Assembly: GCA_045631205.1 (NCBI GenBank)
Contig: JAZQUI010000031.1
Coordinates: 32,892 to 96,891, forward strand
Direction of reading: 5' to 3'
Origin: HGM04593 sp045631205
GTDB lineage: Bacteria; Bacteroidota; Bacteroidia; Bacteroidales; Bacteroidaceae
Length of the DNA: 64,000 nt
This document shows, piece after piece, positions 17,648-26,844 of this stretch (position 1 is its first letter; every line of letters starts with the position of its first letter). The position numbers were made by a program, and so were the translations under genes. A model generated the notes under the pieces. The model was not told the DNA's origin and ran no database searches. It was given only the letters and a program-made list of their open reading frames with translations.

Positions 17648-19070
17648 AAAGCAGAATCGAGAAGCCAAGGAACGAAGAGCCACCGTAGCTGAAGAAAGGC
17701 AATGGTATGCCTATCACGGGCATAATACCGAGAACCATTCCCACATTTATGGTAAAATGAAAGAAGAATATTGAGGCCAGGGCATATCCATATACCCTGC
17801 CGAAGATGTTGTTCTGCCGTTCGGCAAGCGTCATGAGGCGCAGAATGAAGAGCGCAAAAACAGTGAGCACTGCGCAGGAACCAAGGAAACCCTGCTCTTC
17901 GCCTATGGTGCAGAAGATAAAGTCTGTGTCCTGTTCGGGAACATATTTTAGTTTTGTCTGTGTTCCGTTCAAGAAACCTTTTCCCGCAAATCCCCCCGAG
18001 CCTATGGCTATCTTTGATTGGTGTACATTGTAGCCTGCACCTGCAAGGTCCTCCTTCAATCCCAGCAGAACCTCTATACGCACTCTCTGGTGCGGTTTCA
18101 GCACGTTGTGCATAACGTAGTCGCATGAACCGAAGAATGCGATAGCACCTATTATGTATGCCGCAATCCATATGTTGCGGCTCTCTTTTTTCAGTCGTGC
18201 ACGCACGAGCAGGAATACTACATTAAATGCAAGCAGCAGATATTGCACCACCATTATGTTGAATGCTATGATATATATGGCGGTGAGATAAGTTAGAAGG
18301 CTTACACCGGCATTTACCAAAAAGAGTATGAAGAATGTCTCTCTGTGCTTACACCAAAACCTTATCATAGCGAGTGAGAAGGCTTGTATGAGAAGTGTTA
18401 CGGCATATGGGCCTATGATTATTGGCAAGTTTTCCGATGCGATGTCGCTATATCGTATGCCCACAACAAAATATACTACGGCGCTGATTGCCATAAGAAG
18501 TACAATGCCGGTCATTCCTTCGCGATAGAGTACGAGGAAGAAAGAGAGATATACAAGTGCGCTACCGGTCTCTTTCTGTGCCACAATAATAAGCATTGGC
18601 AACAATATTATGGCTATGCACTTTATGAATTGGCTGTTGTCGCTTATCTTGAATCCGTATCGCCCCATAAAAGCTGCGAGGGTGAGTGTTGTGGCGAATT
18701 TCATAAACTCGGCTGGTTGCAAGCTGAAAGGGCCTAATGGCAGCCAGGAGCGTGAACCTTTAATGTCGCGTGCTACAAATATGGTGATAATGCCAAGCAG
18801 CATTGTTGCTGCATAGATGATGGGCGCAAAGTCTTTGTAACTGTTCTTCTCTATGCATAGCAGCACGGTGCCGACAAGTAACGATACTCCCATCCACATA
18901 GCTTGCTTTCCTGTTCTCTCACTCATAGAGAAAAAGTCGAGGAAATCGCTTTCTATGTAGCTGTAGCTTGCTCCGCATATACTCAACCAACCCATTGTTG
19001 CCAGTATGGCGAAGAGGGCCACCAGAGGCCAGTCGATGCGGCTGAATATGTTACCTTTCGTCCGTTCCAT
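17604..19070 (-). CDS. rodA: Rod-shape SEDS glycosyltransferase RodA
   Basis: RodA polymerises lipid II into glycan strands together with PBP2. The 488-residue protein has about ten membrane helices and the SEDS signatures 'LQPAEFMKFATTL', 'PEQDTDFIFCTIGEEQGFLG' (with the key Asp/Glu region) and 'GIPLPFFSYGGSSFLGF'. It is somewhat longer than many RodA proteins because of a middle stretch of extra membrane segments, as in other Bacteroidota. It overlaps the end of mrdA by 20 bases. Last gene of the mre operon, convergent with gldH. Confidence 0.95.
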   Translation of the reverse strand: MERTKGNIFSRIDWPLVALFAILATMGWLSICGASYSYIESDFLDFFSMSERTGKQAMWMGVSLLVGTVLLCIEKNSYKDFAPIIYAATMLLGIITIFVARDIKGSRSWLPLGPFSLQPAEFMKFATTLTLAAFMGRYGFKISDNSQFIKCIAIILLPMLIIVAQKETGSALVYLSFFLVLYREGMTGIVLLMAISAVVYFVVGIRYSDIASENLPIIIGPYAVTLLIQAFSLAMIRFWCKHRETFFILFLVNAGVSLLTYLTAIYIIAFNIMVVQYLLLAFNVVFLLVRARLKKESRNIWIAAYIIGAIAFFGSCDYVMHNVLKPHQRVRIEVLLGLKEDLAGAGYNVHQSKIAIGSGGFAGKGFLNGTQTKLKYVPEQDTDFIFCTIGEEQGFLGSCAVLTVFALFILRLMTLAERQNNIFGRVYGYALASIFFFHFTINVGMVLGIMPVIGIPLPFFSYGGSSFLGFSILLFTFLRVDADREARA

Positions 19071-20895
19071 AGTAGATTACTTTCTCTTCAATAGCCTTTG
19101 CTTTTTCTTTGCTTGTTTCGCTTAACTCTCCGTTGAGGTACTGCTCCATAATGAGAGCACCGATGGGTACTCCGTATGTAGCACCAAATCCGCCATTTTC
19201 AACATACACGGCAATTGCGATTTTGGGGTTGTTCATTGGCGCGAAGCCCATAAATGCCGAGTGGTCCTTGCCACGGTTCTGTGCTGTACCTGTTTTGCCG
19301 CAAACCTCCCATCCGGGAATGTCGGCTGCGCGACACGTTCCATTCAGCACTGCCTCGCGCATACCTTTTACCACCTCCTCGTAGGCCTTTCTCTCGGCGA
19401 GGCTCTTTTTGCTTGTGCGGTATATGCTGTTGATGGTGTCGTTTTCTATTTTGCTGACAAGGTGCGGTGCGATGTACTCGCCACGGTTTGCAATAGTTGC
19501 TCCCAGGTTGGCTATCTGCAAAGGTGTGAGCGTTACCTCACCCTGTCCGATAGATATACTTACAACGGTGGTCGCCTTCCAGTGTTTGCCGTAATGGCGG
19601 TTATAGTAGTTTGCATTGGGTATCATACCGCGTACTTCACCAGGGAGGTCAATACCCAGTTTGTAGCCGAAGCCCATAGATACCATATAGTCGCGCCACT
19701 TGTCCATAGCCTCTTGTGTGCTGCCATATTTGTCGGCTGCAAACATACGGTGCAATCCCCAACAGAAGTATGCGTTGCACGATGTTGCTATTGCCGGAAC
19801 AAGCGGTATTGGCGAAGAGTGCGGGTGGCAACCGAGTTTGAAGTTCTTTATTCTGAATCCTCCATGGCAGGGGAAGCTTGTCTGCGGGGTTATTATGCCC
19901 TCTTGCAGAAATGTGAGCGCCTGTGATATCTTGAATGTTGAGCCGGGAGGGTATGTTCCCATTATCGCACGGTTCAAGAGTGGCTTGCGTTTGTCCTTCG
20001 AGAGTTTCTTGTGGTTCTCTCCACGTGCACGGCCGGTAAGAAGGCGAGGGTCGTATGATGGTGCCGACACCATACATAATATCTCGCCGGTAGCCGGTTC
20101 TATGGCTACAATGCTGCCTATCTTGTTTTTCATCAGACGTTCGCCCAATCGTTGCAGTTCAATGTCGAGTCCAAGTGTAAGGTCTTTTCCGCGTATGGGC
20201 AAGGTGTCGAGTGCTCCATCGCGGTATTTGCCCTGTATGCGTCCACGAGCATCACGCAGGAGAGTCTCTGTGCCCTTCTCGCCTCGCAACACCTCTTCAT
20301 ACGAAGCTTCGAGTCCTTGTGTTCCAATATAGTCGCCTCGGCTGTAATAAGGGTCTTTGTCTATCTTCTTTTGCGAAACCTCGCCGATGTCGCCGAACAG
20401 TACTCCTCCTACATCGTAGGTATATTGGCGTATGGAGCGTTTGCGTACATAGAAGCCCGGAAAACGAAATATCTTTTCCTGAAATTGTGCAAACTCCTCG
20501 GCCGGGAGCTGTGTGATGAATACCTGTTCGGTGTATGATGAGTAGCCAGGGTTGTAACGGCTGTTACGCACTCTCTCCATACGTGTTTCAAACTCTTCAC
20601 GGGTTATATTGAGTGCATTGCACAGCTCAAGTGTATCAATGTTTTTAGCTTCGCGCGGTACAAAGGTTATGTCGTAAGCAGGGCGGTTATATACGAGCAG
20701 TTTGCCGTTGCGGTCGTACATATGTCCGCGGGCGGGATAGATGGTCTTTTTGTAGAAAGCGTTACTGTCGGCTTTCGACTTGTACTGGTCGCTTACAATT
20801 TGCAGGTTGAAGAGTTGTATGATATATGTGGTAAGTACCAGTAATACCGTTCCTGCAAGAATATATTTACGTTTGTCGTATTGGTGTATATTCAT
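19051..20895 (-). CDS. mrdA: Penicillin-binding protein 2 (transpeptidase)
   Basis: This inner-membrane D,D-transpeptidase crosslinks wall during elongation. The 614 residues hold an N-terminal membrane anchor (about 10-30), a pedestal domain and the transpeptidase domain with all three motifs: 'PGSTFK' (SxxK, around residue 320), 'TSCNAYF' (SxN) and 'CGKTGTAQNRG' (KTG). It is placed between mreD and rodA, its SEDS partner. C-terminal tail is Glu/Lys-rich. Length is normal for the class. Confidence 0.95.
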   Translation of the reverse strand: MNIHQYDKRKYILAGTVLLVLTTYIIQLFNLQIVSDQYKSKADSNAFYKKTIYPARGHMYDRNGKLLVYNRPAYDITFVPREAKNIDTLELCNALNITREEFETRMERVRNSRYNPGYSSYTEQVFITQLPAEEFAQFQEKIFRFPGFYVRKRSIRQYTYDVGGVLFGDIGEVSQKKIDKDPYYSRGDYIGTQGLEASYEEVLRGEKGTETLLRDARGRIQGKYRDGALDTLPIRGKDLTLGLDIELQRLGERLMKNKIGSIVAIEPATGEILCMVSAPSYDPRLLTGRARGENHKKLSKDKRKPLLNRAIMGTYPPGSTFKISQALTFLQEGIITPQTSFPCHGGFRIKNFKLGCHPHSSPIPLVPAIATSCNAYFCWGLHRMFAADKYGSTQEAMDKWRDYMVSMGFGYKLGIDLPGEVRGMIPNANYYNRHYGKHWKATTVVSISIGQGEVTLTPLQIANLGATIANRGEYIAPHLVSKIENDTINSIYRTSKKSLAERKAYEEVVKGMREAVLNGTCRAADIPGWEVCGKTGTAQNRGKDHSAFMGFAPMNNPKIAIAVYVENGGFGATYGVPIGALIMEQYLNGELSETSKEKAKAIEEKVIYYGTDER

Positions 20896-20901
20896 AGTGT
20901 T

Positions 20902-21405
20902 CTATCTCTTGCGGGTGAAACATTCAATTACAAGAGTGAAGAACATTGTGAGCAGGGTGCTGCTCAATACGCTGACAAGCAGTGTTACGGGGTATTGTAT
21001 TGTGAACAGTTCAAGCAGGTACAATACGCTGTAGAAGACAAGCAGGCAGAGAAGCGAGTATGTTGTGTAGCCGCTCCAGCCTATTGTGTGTATGCCGGGT
21101 ACGAAGTCGTCGGCTGTGCCTTTTTGTGTGAATGCATCGAGTATATTGTGACGTACAAAAGCCATCGCTGTTGCAGCGCACGCATTTATGCCCGGTGTGT
21201 TTGCAAAAATATCAACAGCAAGACCGAAGAGAAAACCCCATAAAAGATTTTCATTCTTCGAAGTGAAACGTGGCAGTTTCAGGAGAAATATGAGATATAT
21301 GTGCGCGGTAGCATAGCCGAACAGGTGTATGCGGCTGAATATCAGTGCCTGTATTAGCACTAATATCACAAAATTGCGTACGCGTATGAGTGTATCTCTT
21401 GTCAT
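20902..21405 (-). CDS. mreD: Rod-shape-determining protein MreD
   Basis: The 167-residue protein has five or six membrane helices and little else, as is typical of MreD, a small membrane partner of MreC in the elongasome. The motif 'LLWGFLFGLAVDIFANTPGINA' matches the family's conserved Asp-containing loop. Its start overlaps the mreC stop by four bases and mrdA follows after six bases. Identity relies on size, topology and position. Confidence 0.88.
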   Translation of the reverse strand: MTRDTLIRVRNFVILVLIQALIFSRIHLFGYATAHIYLIFLLKLPRFTSKNENLLWGFLFGLAVDIFANTPGINACAATAMAFVRHNILDAFTQKGTADDFVPGIHTIGWSGYTTYSLLCLLVFYSVLYLLELFTIQYPVTLLVSVLSSTLLTMFFTLVIECFTRKR

Positions 21406-22247
21406 TTGTCGCTTGTGCTTTTCTTCTCCAGTTCTTTTTGTTCTTTCTGCCCTTTGTTGCCAACTATATATACCTTTGTGAGCGTTGAAAAATCGGTAAA
21501 CAATTTAACTCTCGCGCTATAGAACATATCGTTGGCCGACTCCTCTTTCTCCTCAATGGTTCCAATGGGTAAATCTTTTGGAAATATAGATGAAAAACCG
21601 CTGGTTACAACGGTGTCGCCTTTCTCAAGCTTTGCATAGCGGGGCAGGTCTATGAGATAAGAGTACTGCACATCGCCGCTTTTCCATTGCAAGCTGCTGA
21701 AATTGTCATCGCCCTTTACACGGCAACTGATATTGCTTTTGCTGTTGAGCAAGGGTATTACAATTGAGAAGTTGGGCGAAGTTTCGTAAACAATACCCAC
21801 TACACCGGCTTCGCAAAAGACACCCATACCGGGCGACAGCCCGTCGTCGGTGCCTTTGTCTAGGGTGATGTAGTTGTTTACCTTGTTGAGTGAGTTGTTT
21901 ATAACGGTAGCCGTGTTGTAGTGGAGATCACTTTTGTTTTGTTTGCGCAGTTGTTCAATTGTGATACTGTCGCTTATTGTTGCAAGCTGTTCTTTCAGTT
22001 CGGCTACCTCTTGGTTTAGCTCGCAATTGTGTTGTAGCAGTTTCTCGTTCTCGCTTTTGAGGTTGAAGTAACTGCCAACATCGGTCATTGTGGCAAAAAT
22101 GTTGCCTGCAACGCTGTTGGCCGATGTGAAAAGTGTTGCACTTTGGTAGTTGTTGAATTGTGCAATAAGCATAACACCGATTCCTTCCAGAACAAGGAAA
22201 AGGAACCAGTGGTTATGCTTAATTATAAAGTTCAACAATGTTTGCAC
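21402..22247 (-). CDS. mreC: Rod-shape-determining protein MreC
   Basis: This periplasmic scaffold links MreB with the wall enzymes. The 281 residues show an N-terminal membrane helix (about 10-30), a coiled coil ('SENEKLLQHNCELNQEVAEL', about 62-95) and the two-barrel MreC domain with 'TLDKGTDDGLSPGMGVFCEAGVVGIV' and 'GDTVVTSGFSSIFPKDLPIGTIEE'. The C-terminus is Lys/Glu-rich. It is 12 bases downstream of mreB and overlaps mreD by four bases. Confidence 0.94.
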   Translation of the reverse strand: MQTLLNFIIKHNHWFLFLVLEGIGVMLIAQFNNYQSATLFTSANSVAGNIFATMTDVGSYFNLKSENEKLLQHNCELNQEVAELKEQLATISDSITIEQLRKQNKSDLHYNTATVINNSLNKVNNYITLDKGTDDGLSPGMGVFCEAGVVGIVYETSPNFSIVIPLLNSKSNISCRVKGDDNFSSLQWKSGDVQYSYLIDLPRYAKLEKGDTVVTSGFSSIFPKDLPIGTIEEKEESANDMFYSARVKLFTDFSTLTKVYIVGNKGQKEQKELEKKSTSDK

Positions 22248-22259
22248 GGTGCTCTCGGA

Positions 22260-23276
22260 TTATCGCATCAAGAATGGATAGTTAAGGTCGTTGAGCGCAA
22301 GTGCTGTACCTTTGGCTACACAGTAGAGAGGGTTCTCGGCAATGTGGAAGGGGATGTTGATTTTGTTTTCCAAACGCTTGTCGAGACCGCGAAGCAATGC
22401 ACCACCACCGGCAAGGTAGATACCATTGTGTACGATGTCGGCGTACAATTCGGGAGGTGTAGCTTCGAGGGCGCTTATGATAGCGTTCTCAATCTTCATA
22501 ATAGACTTGTCGATACAGTGTGCAATCTCCTGGTAGCATACGGGAACCTCAATGGGCATAGCTGTGATGCGGTTGGGACCGTGTACTATATAGTCCTGGG
22601 GAGCCTCGTCGCCAAGGTCGGTGAGGGCAGAGCCTACGTGTATTTTGATACGCTCGGCCATACGCTCGCTGACACGTACGTTGTGCTGGCGGCTCATATA
22701 CTCCTGAATGTCGGCTGTGAAGTCATCACCGGCAGTGCGCAATGAACCGTTTGAAACAATACCTCCAAGAGAGATTACTGCAATCTCGGTAGAACCACCA
22801 CCTATATCCACCACCATGTTACCCTCGGGTGCGAGTACATCGAGACCGATACCAAGAGCCGAAGCCATGGGCTCGTAAATGAGATATACGTCGCGTCCGC
22901 CGGCGTGCTCGGCTGAGTCGCGTACAGCACGGAGCTCAACCTCGGTTGAACCGTAGGGAACGCCGATAACCATACGGAGCGAGGGTGTGAACAATTTGCT
23001 GCCCATGTTTACTTTCTCTATGAGGCCGCGCATCATCATCTCGCAAGCGTAGAAGTCGGCGATGACTCCGTCGCGCAAGGGGCGAATGGTTTGTATGTTG
23101 GGGTTGGTCTTTTCGTGCATCTGCTTTGCACGTTCGCCGACGGCAATCATTTTCTTTTGGCCGTCTATGGCAACCACCGAGGGTTCGTCAACAACAATCT
23201 TTCCGTTGTAGGAGATGATGGTGTTGGCAGTACCAAGGTCGATGGCTACATCTTGTGTGAATGAAAAAAGTCCCAT
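22260..23276 (-). CDS. mreB: Actin-like rod-shape protein MreB
   Basis: MreB forms membrane-bound filaments that guide lateral wall synthesis. The 338-residue protein shows the actin-family phosphate loops 'AIDLGTANTII' and 'MVVDIGGGSTEIAVI' and the adenosine motif 'IYLAGGGALLRGLDKRL'. Length is normal and no signal peptide is present. It lies 23 bases after purH and 12 bases before mreC, so purH and the mre genes are probably one transcript. Confidence 0.97.
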   Translation of the reverse strand: MGLFSFTQDVAIDLGTANTIISYNGKIVVDEPSVVAIDGQKKMIAVGERAKQMHEKTNPNIQTIRPLRDGVIADFYACEMMMRGLIEKVNMGSKLFTPSLRMVIGVPYGSTEVELRAVRDSAEHAGGRDVYLIYEPMASALGIGLDVLAPEGNMVVDIGGGSTEIAVISLGGIVSNGSLRTAGDDFTADIQEYMSRQHNVRVSERMAERIKIHVGSALTDLGDEAPQDYIVHGPNRITAMPIEVPVCYQEIAHCIDKSIMKIENAIISALEATPPELYADIVHNGIYLAGGGALLRGLDKRLENKINIPFHIAENPLYCVAKGTALALNDLNYPFLMR

Positions 23277-23299
23277 TCTGTTTCTGTTTTAAAAGTTTT

Positions 23300-24823
23300 T
23301 TAATGTTTGAAGTGACGGAAACCGGTGATAACCATTGAAACGCCATTCGCATCGCAGTAGTCAACCGACTCTTTGTCGCGGATAGAACCTCCCGGGTGTA
23401 TAACTGCAGTTACGCCTGCTTCGTGAGCAATCTGTACACAGTCGGGGAAGGGGAAGAATGCATCGCTGGCCATAACGCTACCCTGGAGTGAGAAACCGAA
23501 GTTGCCAGCTTTCTCAATTGCGTGGCGAAGTGAATCGACACGTGAAGTCTGTCCTACACCACTAGCGATGAGCTGTTTGTTCTTGGCAAGCACGATAGCG
23601 TTGCTCTTGCTGTGTTTAACAATCTTGTTGGCAAAGAGCATATCCTCAATCTCCTCTGCTGTGGGCTCTGCCTTTGATACGGTTTTAAGATCCTCGGCTG
23701 TTTCCACTTTCTCGTCACGGTCCTGAACAAGTACACCGTTGAGTACGCTGCGGTAGCTCTGTGAGGGCATCTCAGTGCTCTTCTGTACGAGAATGATGCG
23801 GTTCTTCTTCTGTGTAAGAATTTCAAGTGCATCCATATCATAGTCGGGAGCGATGATAACCTCGAAGAAAATCTCGTTAACCTTCTCGGCTGTAGCCTTG
23901 TCAATAGCAGCATTTGCAATGAGCACACCTCCGAAAGCCGAAACGGGGTCACCTGCAAGTGCAGCCTCCCAAGCTTCGCAAAGTGTGGGACGTGATGCAA
24001 GTCCGCAAGCGTTGTTGTGCTTGAGGATAGCAAATGTTGTCTCGCCGGCAAAGTCGGCAATGAGCTCTACGGCTGCGTTGATGTCGAGCAAGTTGTTGTA
24101 TGAAATCTCCTTGCCGTGTATCTGGTTGAATATTTTGTTGAAATCGCCATAGAAAGCACCCTTCTGGTGGGGGTTCTCGCCATAACGCAAAGACATGGGG
24201 CTGTCTTTTGTGCAGCGGAACGCGCTCTTGTCCTCTTTGTCGAAGTAGTTGAAGATTGCCGAGTCGTAAGAAGATGATACGGCAAATGCCTCACGGGCAA
24301 AGAAACGACGCTCTTCGAGTGTTGTCTCGGCACCGTTGCTCTGGAGAATGTCGAGAAGGGGTTTGTATTGTGCTTTGCTTGCAACGATAACAACATCGTT
24401 GAAGTTCTTTGCAGCACCACGGATGAGAGAGATGCCGCCTATATCGATTTTCTCAATGATATCGGCCTCGGGAGCGCCCGATGCTACAGTCTGCTCAAAG
24501 GGGTAGAGGTCAACGATAACAAGGTCAATGGCGGGTATTTCGTATTCTGCCATCTGCTGCTGGTCTTTCTCATTCTCACGACGGCCAAGGATACCGCCAA
24601 ATACTTTGGGGTGGAGGGTTTTTACGCGACCGCCCAGGATTGAGGGGTAGCCTGTGAGGCTCTCTACTGCTGTGCAGGGGATGTTGAGTGACTCAATGAA
24701 TTGTTGTGTACCGCCTGTTGAGATAAGTTGTACTCCTTCGGCATGCAGGAGCTTTATAATCTCGTCAAGACCATCTTTGTGGAAAACGGATACCAATGCC
24801 GATTTAATTCTTTTTGTTGACAT
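23300..24823 (-). CDS. purH: Bifunctional AICAR formyltransferase / IMP cyclohydrolase
   Basis: PurH carries out the last two steps of IMP synthesis. The 507-residue protein has the N-terminal cyclohydrolase (MGS-like) domain with 'LISTGGTQQFI' and 'GRVKTLHPKVFGGIL', and the C-terminal transformylase with 'LRYGENPHQKGAF' and 'AILKHNNACGLA', ending in 'TGFRHFKH'. It heads the operon that continues into mreB with a 23-base gap. No purine riboswitch was seen in the 160 bases upstream. Confidence 0.97.
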   Translation of the reverse strand: MSTKRIKSALVSVFHKDGLDEIIKLLHAEGVQLISTGGTQQFIESLNIPCTAVESLTGYPSILGGRVKTLHPKVFGGILGRRENEKDQQQMAEYEIPAIDLVIVDLYPFEQTVASGAPEADIIEKIDIGGISLIRGAAKNFNDVVIVASKAQYKPLLDILQSNGAETTLEERRFFAREAFAVSSSYDSAIFNYFDKEDKSAFRCTKDSPMSLRYGENPHQKGAFYGDFNKIFNQIHGKEISYNNLLDINAAVELIADFAGETTFAILKHNNACGLASRPTLCEAWEAALAGDPVSAFGGVLIANAAIDKATAEKVNEIFFEVIIAPDYDMDALEILTQKKNRIILVQKSTEMPSQSYRSVLNGVLVQDRDEKVETAEDLKTVSKAEPTAEEIEDMLFANKIVKHSKSNAIVLAKNKQLIASGVGQTSRVDSLRHAIEKAGNFGFSLQGSVMASDAFFPFPDCVQIAHEAGVTAVIHPGGSIRDKESVDYCDANGVSMVITGFRHFKH

Positions 24824-24985
24824 ATCAAATAAGTTTTATTATTATGTTTATCTCTGATTTTTAACGGGTTATGCACTTTTGAGCGTGTACGCCCCTAATT
24901 TTACGCGAAGATAACTTCTTTTGTGGGATTTTACACTATAAAAGGGATTCTATTTTTGAGCAATTTTCGACAAGTAAATATGGAT

Positions 24986-25027
24986 ATATTTAAAGCCGCG
25001 AGGAACGTTCCTCGCGGCTTTAAATAT
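24986..25027. terminator. 42-base perfect palindrome, terminator after nadB
   Basis: The two 21-base arms match perfectly with no loop sequence; the centre is AACGTT at 25004-25009. It lies 24 bases downstream of the nadB stop. The A+T-rich outer arms (ATATTTAAAG) would give a U-rich tail in either direction, so it can serve as a bidirectional terminator insulating nadB from purH. Confidence 0.8.
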
Positions 25028-25050
25028 CATCTGTTTTTGGATGTTGTCGT

Positions 25051-26622
25051 TTATTCTTCCTTTTTTGGGTGGTCGAGGTTGTAGTGCAGGCCGCGGCTCT
25101 CTTTTCTCTCCATAGCTTGTCGCATTATGAGATAACCCACGTTGATTACGTTGCGAAGCTCGCACAACTCGCGGCTCACCACACTGCGTTTGAATAGCTC
25201 TTCGGTCTCCTCGTAGAGCAGGTCGAGACGGTTCCACGCGCGTTTCAGGCGCAGGTCGGAACGTACTATGCCCACATAGGTACTCATTATCTGCTGCACC
25301 TCTTTTGCATCCTGGGAAATGAGCACCATCTCCTCGTTCATAGTGGTTCCCTCGTCGTTCCACTCGGGAATCTCATCGTTGAATGTGTATTCGTGAATAT
25401 GCTCTGTTGAGTGTTTTGCAGCAGCGTCGGCATAAACCACAGCCTCTATCAGCGAGTTGCTGGCAAGGCGGTTGCCGCCGTGAAGACCGGTGCACGAGCA
25501 CTCTCCCACGGCGTAAAGGCGATGTATGCTCGATGTGGCATTCAAATCGACCTTTATACCTCCACAAAGGTAGTGTGCGGCGGGTGCCACGGGTATGTAG
25601 TCTTTTGTTATGTCAATACCAAGAGAGAGGCACTTTTCGTATATGTTGGGGAAGTGTTTCTTGGTCTCTTCGGGGTCTTTGTGTGTAACGTCGAGATAGA
25701 CGTGGTCGTCACCGCGGGTTTTCATCTCATTGTCAATGGCGCGTGCCACAATGTCGCGTGGTGCAAGTGAGAGGCGCGGGTCGTATTTCTGCATAAACTT
25801 CTTGCCGTCAATGGTGCGCAGTATGCCACCATAACCGCGCATTGCCTCGGTGATGAGGAACGACGGGCGGTCGCCGGGGTTGTAGAGTGCGGTGGGGTGG
25901 AATTGTACAAACTCCATGTCCTTTACCGTGCCTTTTGCGCGATATACCATTGCAATGCCGTCGCCGGTTGCCACAAGTGGGTTGGTGGTTGTCTTATAGA
26001 CTGCTCCGCAGCCACCGGTTGCCATAAGTGTAACTTTGCTCAAGAAGGTGTGTACCTGGTTTGTTGCAATGTCAAGAACATATGCACCATAACACTCAAT
26101 GTCAGGAGTCTGTCGGGTAACAGTGATGCCCAGATGGTGTTGGGTAAGTATCTCTATGGCAAAATGGTTGTCGAGAATGGTTATGTTGGGGTGGTTGCGC
26201 ACTGCGCGTATGAGTGATGTCTGAATTTCTGCACCGGTGTTGTCGGCATGGTGAAGTATGCGGAATTCTGAGTGTCCGCCTTCGCGGTGGAGGTCGAAAT
26301 TGCCCTCTTCGTCTTTGTCGAAACTTACTCCCCAGTCGATAAGAGCCTTAATTTGCGAGGGTGCTTCGCGCACCACCTTTTCAACCGCGTCGCGGTCGCT
26401 TATGTGGTCACCTGCAATCATTGTGTCTTCAATGTGCTTGTCGAAATTGTCGACAGCAAGGTTGGTGACCGACGCAATTCCACCCTGTGCAAAATAGGTG
26501 TTTGCGTCTTCGAGTGTTGTCTTGCACACAATAGCTACACTGCCTTTGTCGGCTACTTTCAGTGCGAAACTCATACCGGCGATGCCGGAACCGATAACCA
26601 AAAAATCGAACTTTTTAATCAT
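25051..26622 (-). CDS. nadB: L-aspartate oxidase
   Basis: NadB oxidises L-aspartate to iminoaspartate, the first step of de novo NAD synthesis. The 523-residue flavoprotein starts with the FAD-binding motif 'VIGSGIAGMSFALKVADKG', has 'YFAQGGIASV', the substrate-loop 'FVQFHPTALYNPGDRPSFLI', and 'AAHYLCGGIKVDLNATSSI', followed by a C-terminal helical domain. Length is normal. It is transcribed alone, away from dacB, with a leader of about 130 bases that can fold. nadA and nadC are not adjacent. Confidence 0.95.
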   Translation of the reverse strand: MIKKFDFLVIGSGIAGMSFALKVADKGSVAIVCKTTLEDANTYFAQGGIASVTNLAVDNFDKHIEDTMIAGDHISDRDAVEKVVREAPSQIKALIDWGVSFDKDEEGNFDLHREGGHSEFRILHHADNTGAEIQTSLIRAVRNHPNITILDNHFAIEILTQHHLGITVTRQTPDIECYGAYVLDIATNQVHTFLSKVTLMATGGCGAVYKTTTNPLVATGDGIAMVYRAKGTVKDMEFVQFHPTALYNPGDRPSFLITEAMRGYGGILRTIDGKKFMQKYDPRLSLAPRDIVARAIDNEMKTRGDDHVYLDVTHKDPEETKKHFPNIYEKCLSLGIDITKDYIPVAPAAHYLCGGIKVDLNATSSIHRLYAVGECSCTGLHGGNRLASNSLIEAVVYADAAAKHSTEHIHEYTFNDEIPEWNDEGTTMNEEMVLISQDAKEVQQIMSTYVGIVRSDLRLKRAWNRLDLLYEETEELFKRSVVSRELCELRNVINVGYLIMRQAMERKESRGLHYNLDHPKKEE

Positions 26623-26636
26623 ATTTCCATAGAGGT

Positions 26637-26757
26637 TGTGCAGGGTTGGTGGTTCTATGGGTTTTGCTGCTCAAAGTCTTTCATCGAGCCCTGCGTTCGG
26701 GTTTGTGCAAAGAGTGGCGGATTATAGCCGCTCTTTACGGTATATACCGCAAAAATA
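26637..26757 (-). promoter_or_regulatory. Leader region of nadB with possible structure
   Basis: On the minus strand, TATTTTTG (26750-26757) fits the -7 consensus. The following leader holds a hairpin with AAAGAG and GGC arms (about 26719-26741) and a second long-range GCAGGG/CCCTGC pairing (arms near 26689 and 26641). No known riboswitch class could be matched. No -33 element at correct spacing was found, so both promoter and structure are tentative. Confidence 0.3.
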
Positions 26758-26844
26758 CAAAAAACATAAATAAAAAGTCTTTCTATGGGGAATATTTAAT
26801 AAATAATCTGTAGTTTTACCAAAGAAATCTGCTTCACATCCCTT

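Noticed and set aside
24824..24985. Purine riboswitch upstream of purH
   Set aside because: None of the conserved junction sequences of the purine aptamer could be found in the leader.
26637..26757. Known NAD riboswitch upstream of nadB
   Set aside because: The sequence does not show the conserved motifs of the described NAD-binding classes; only generic hairpins are visible.
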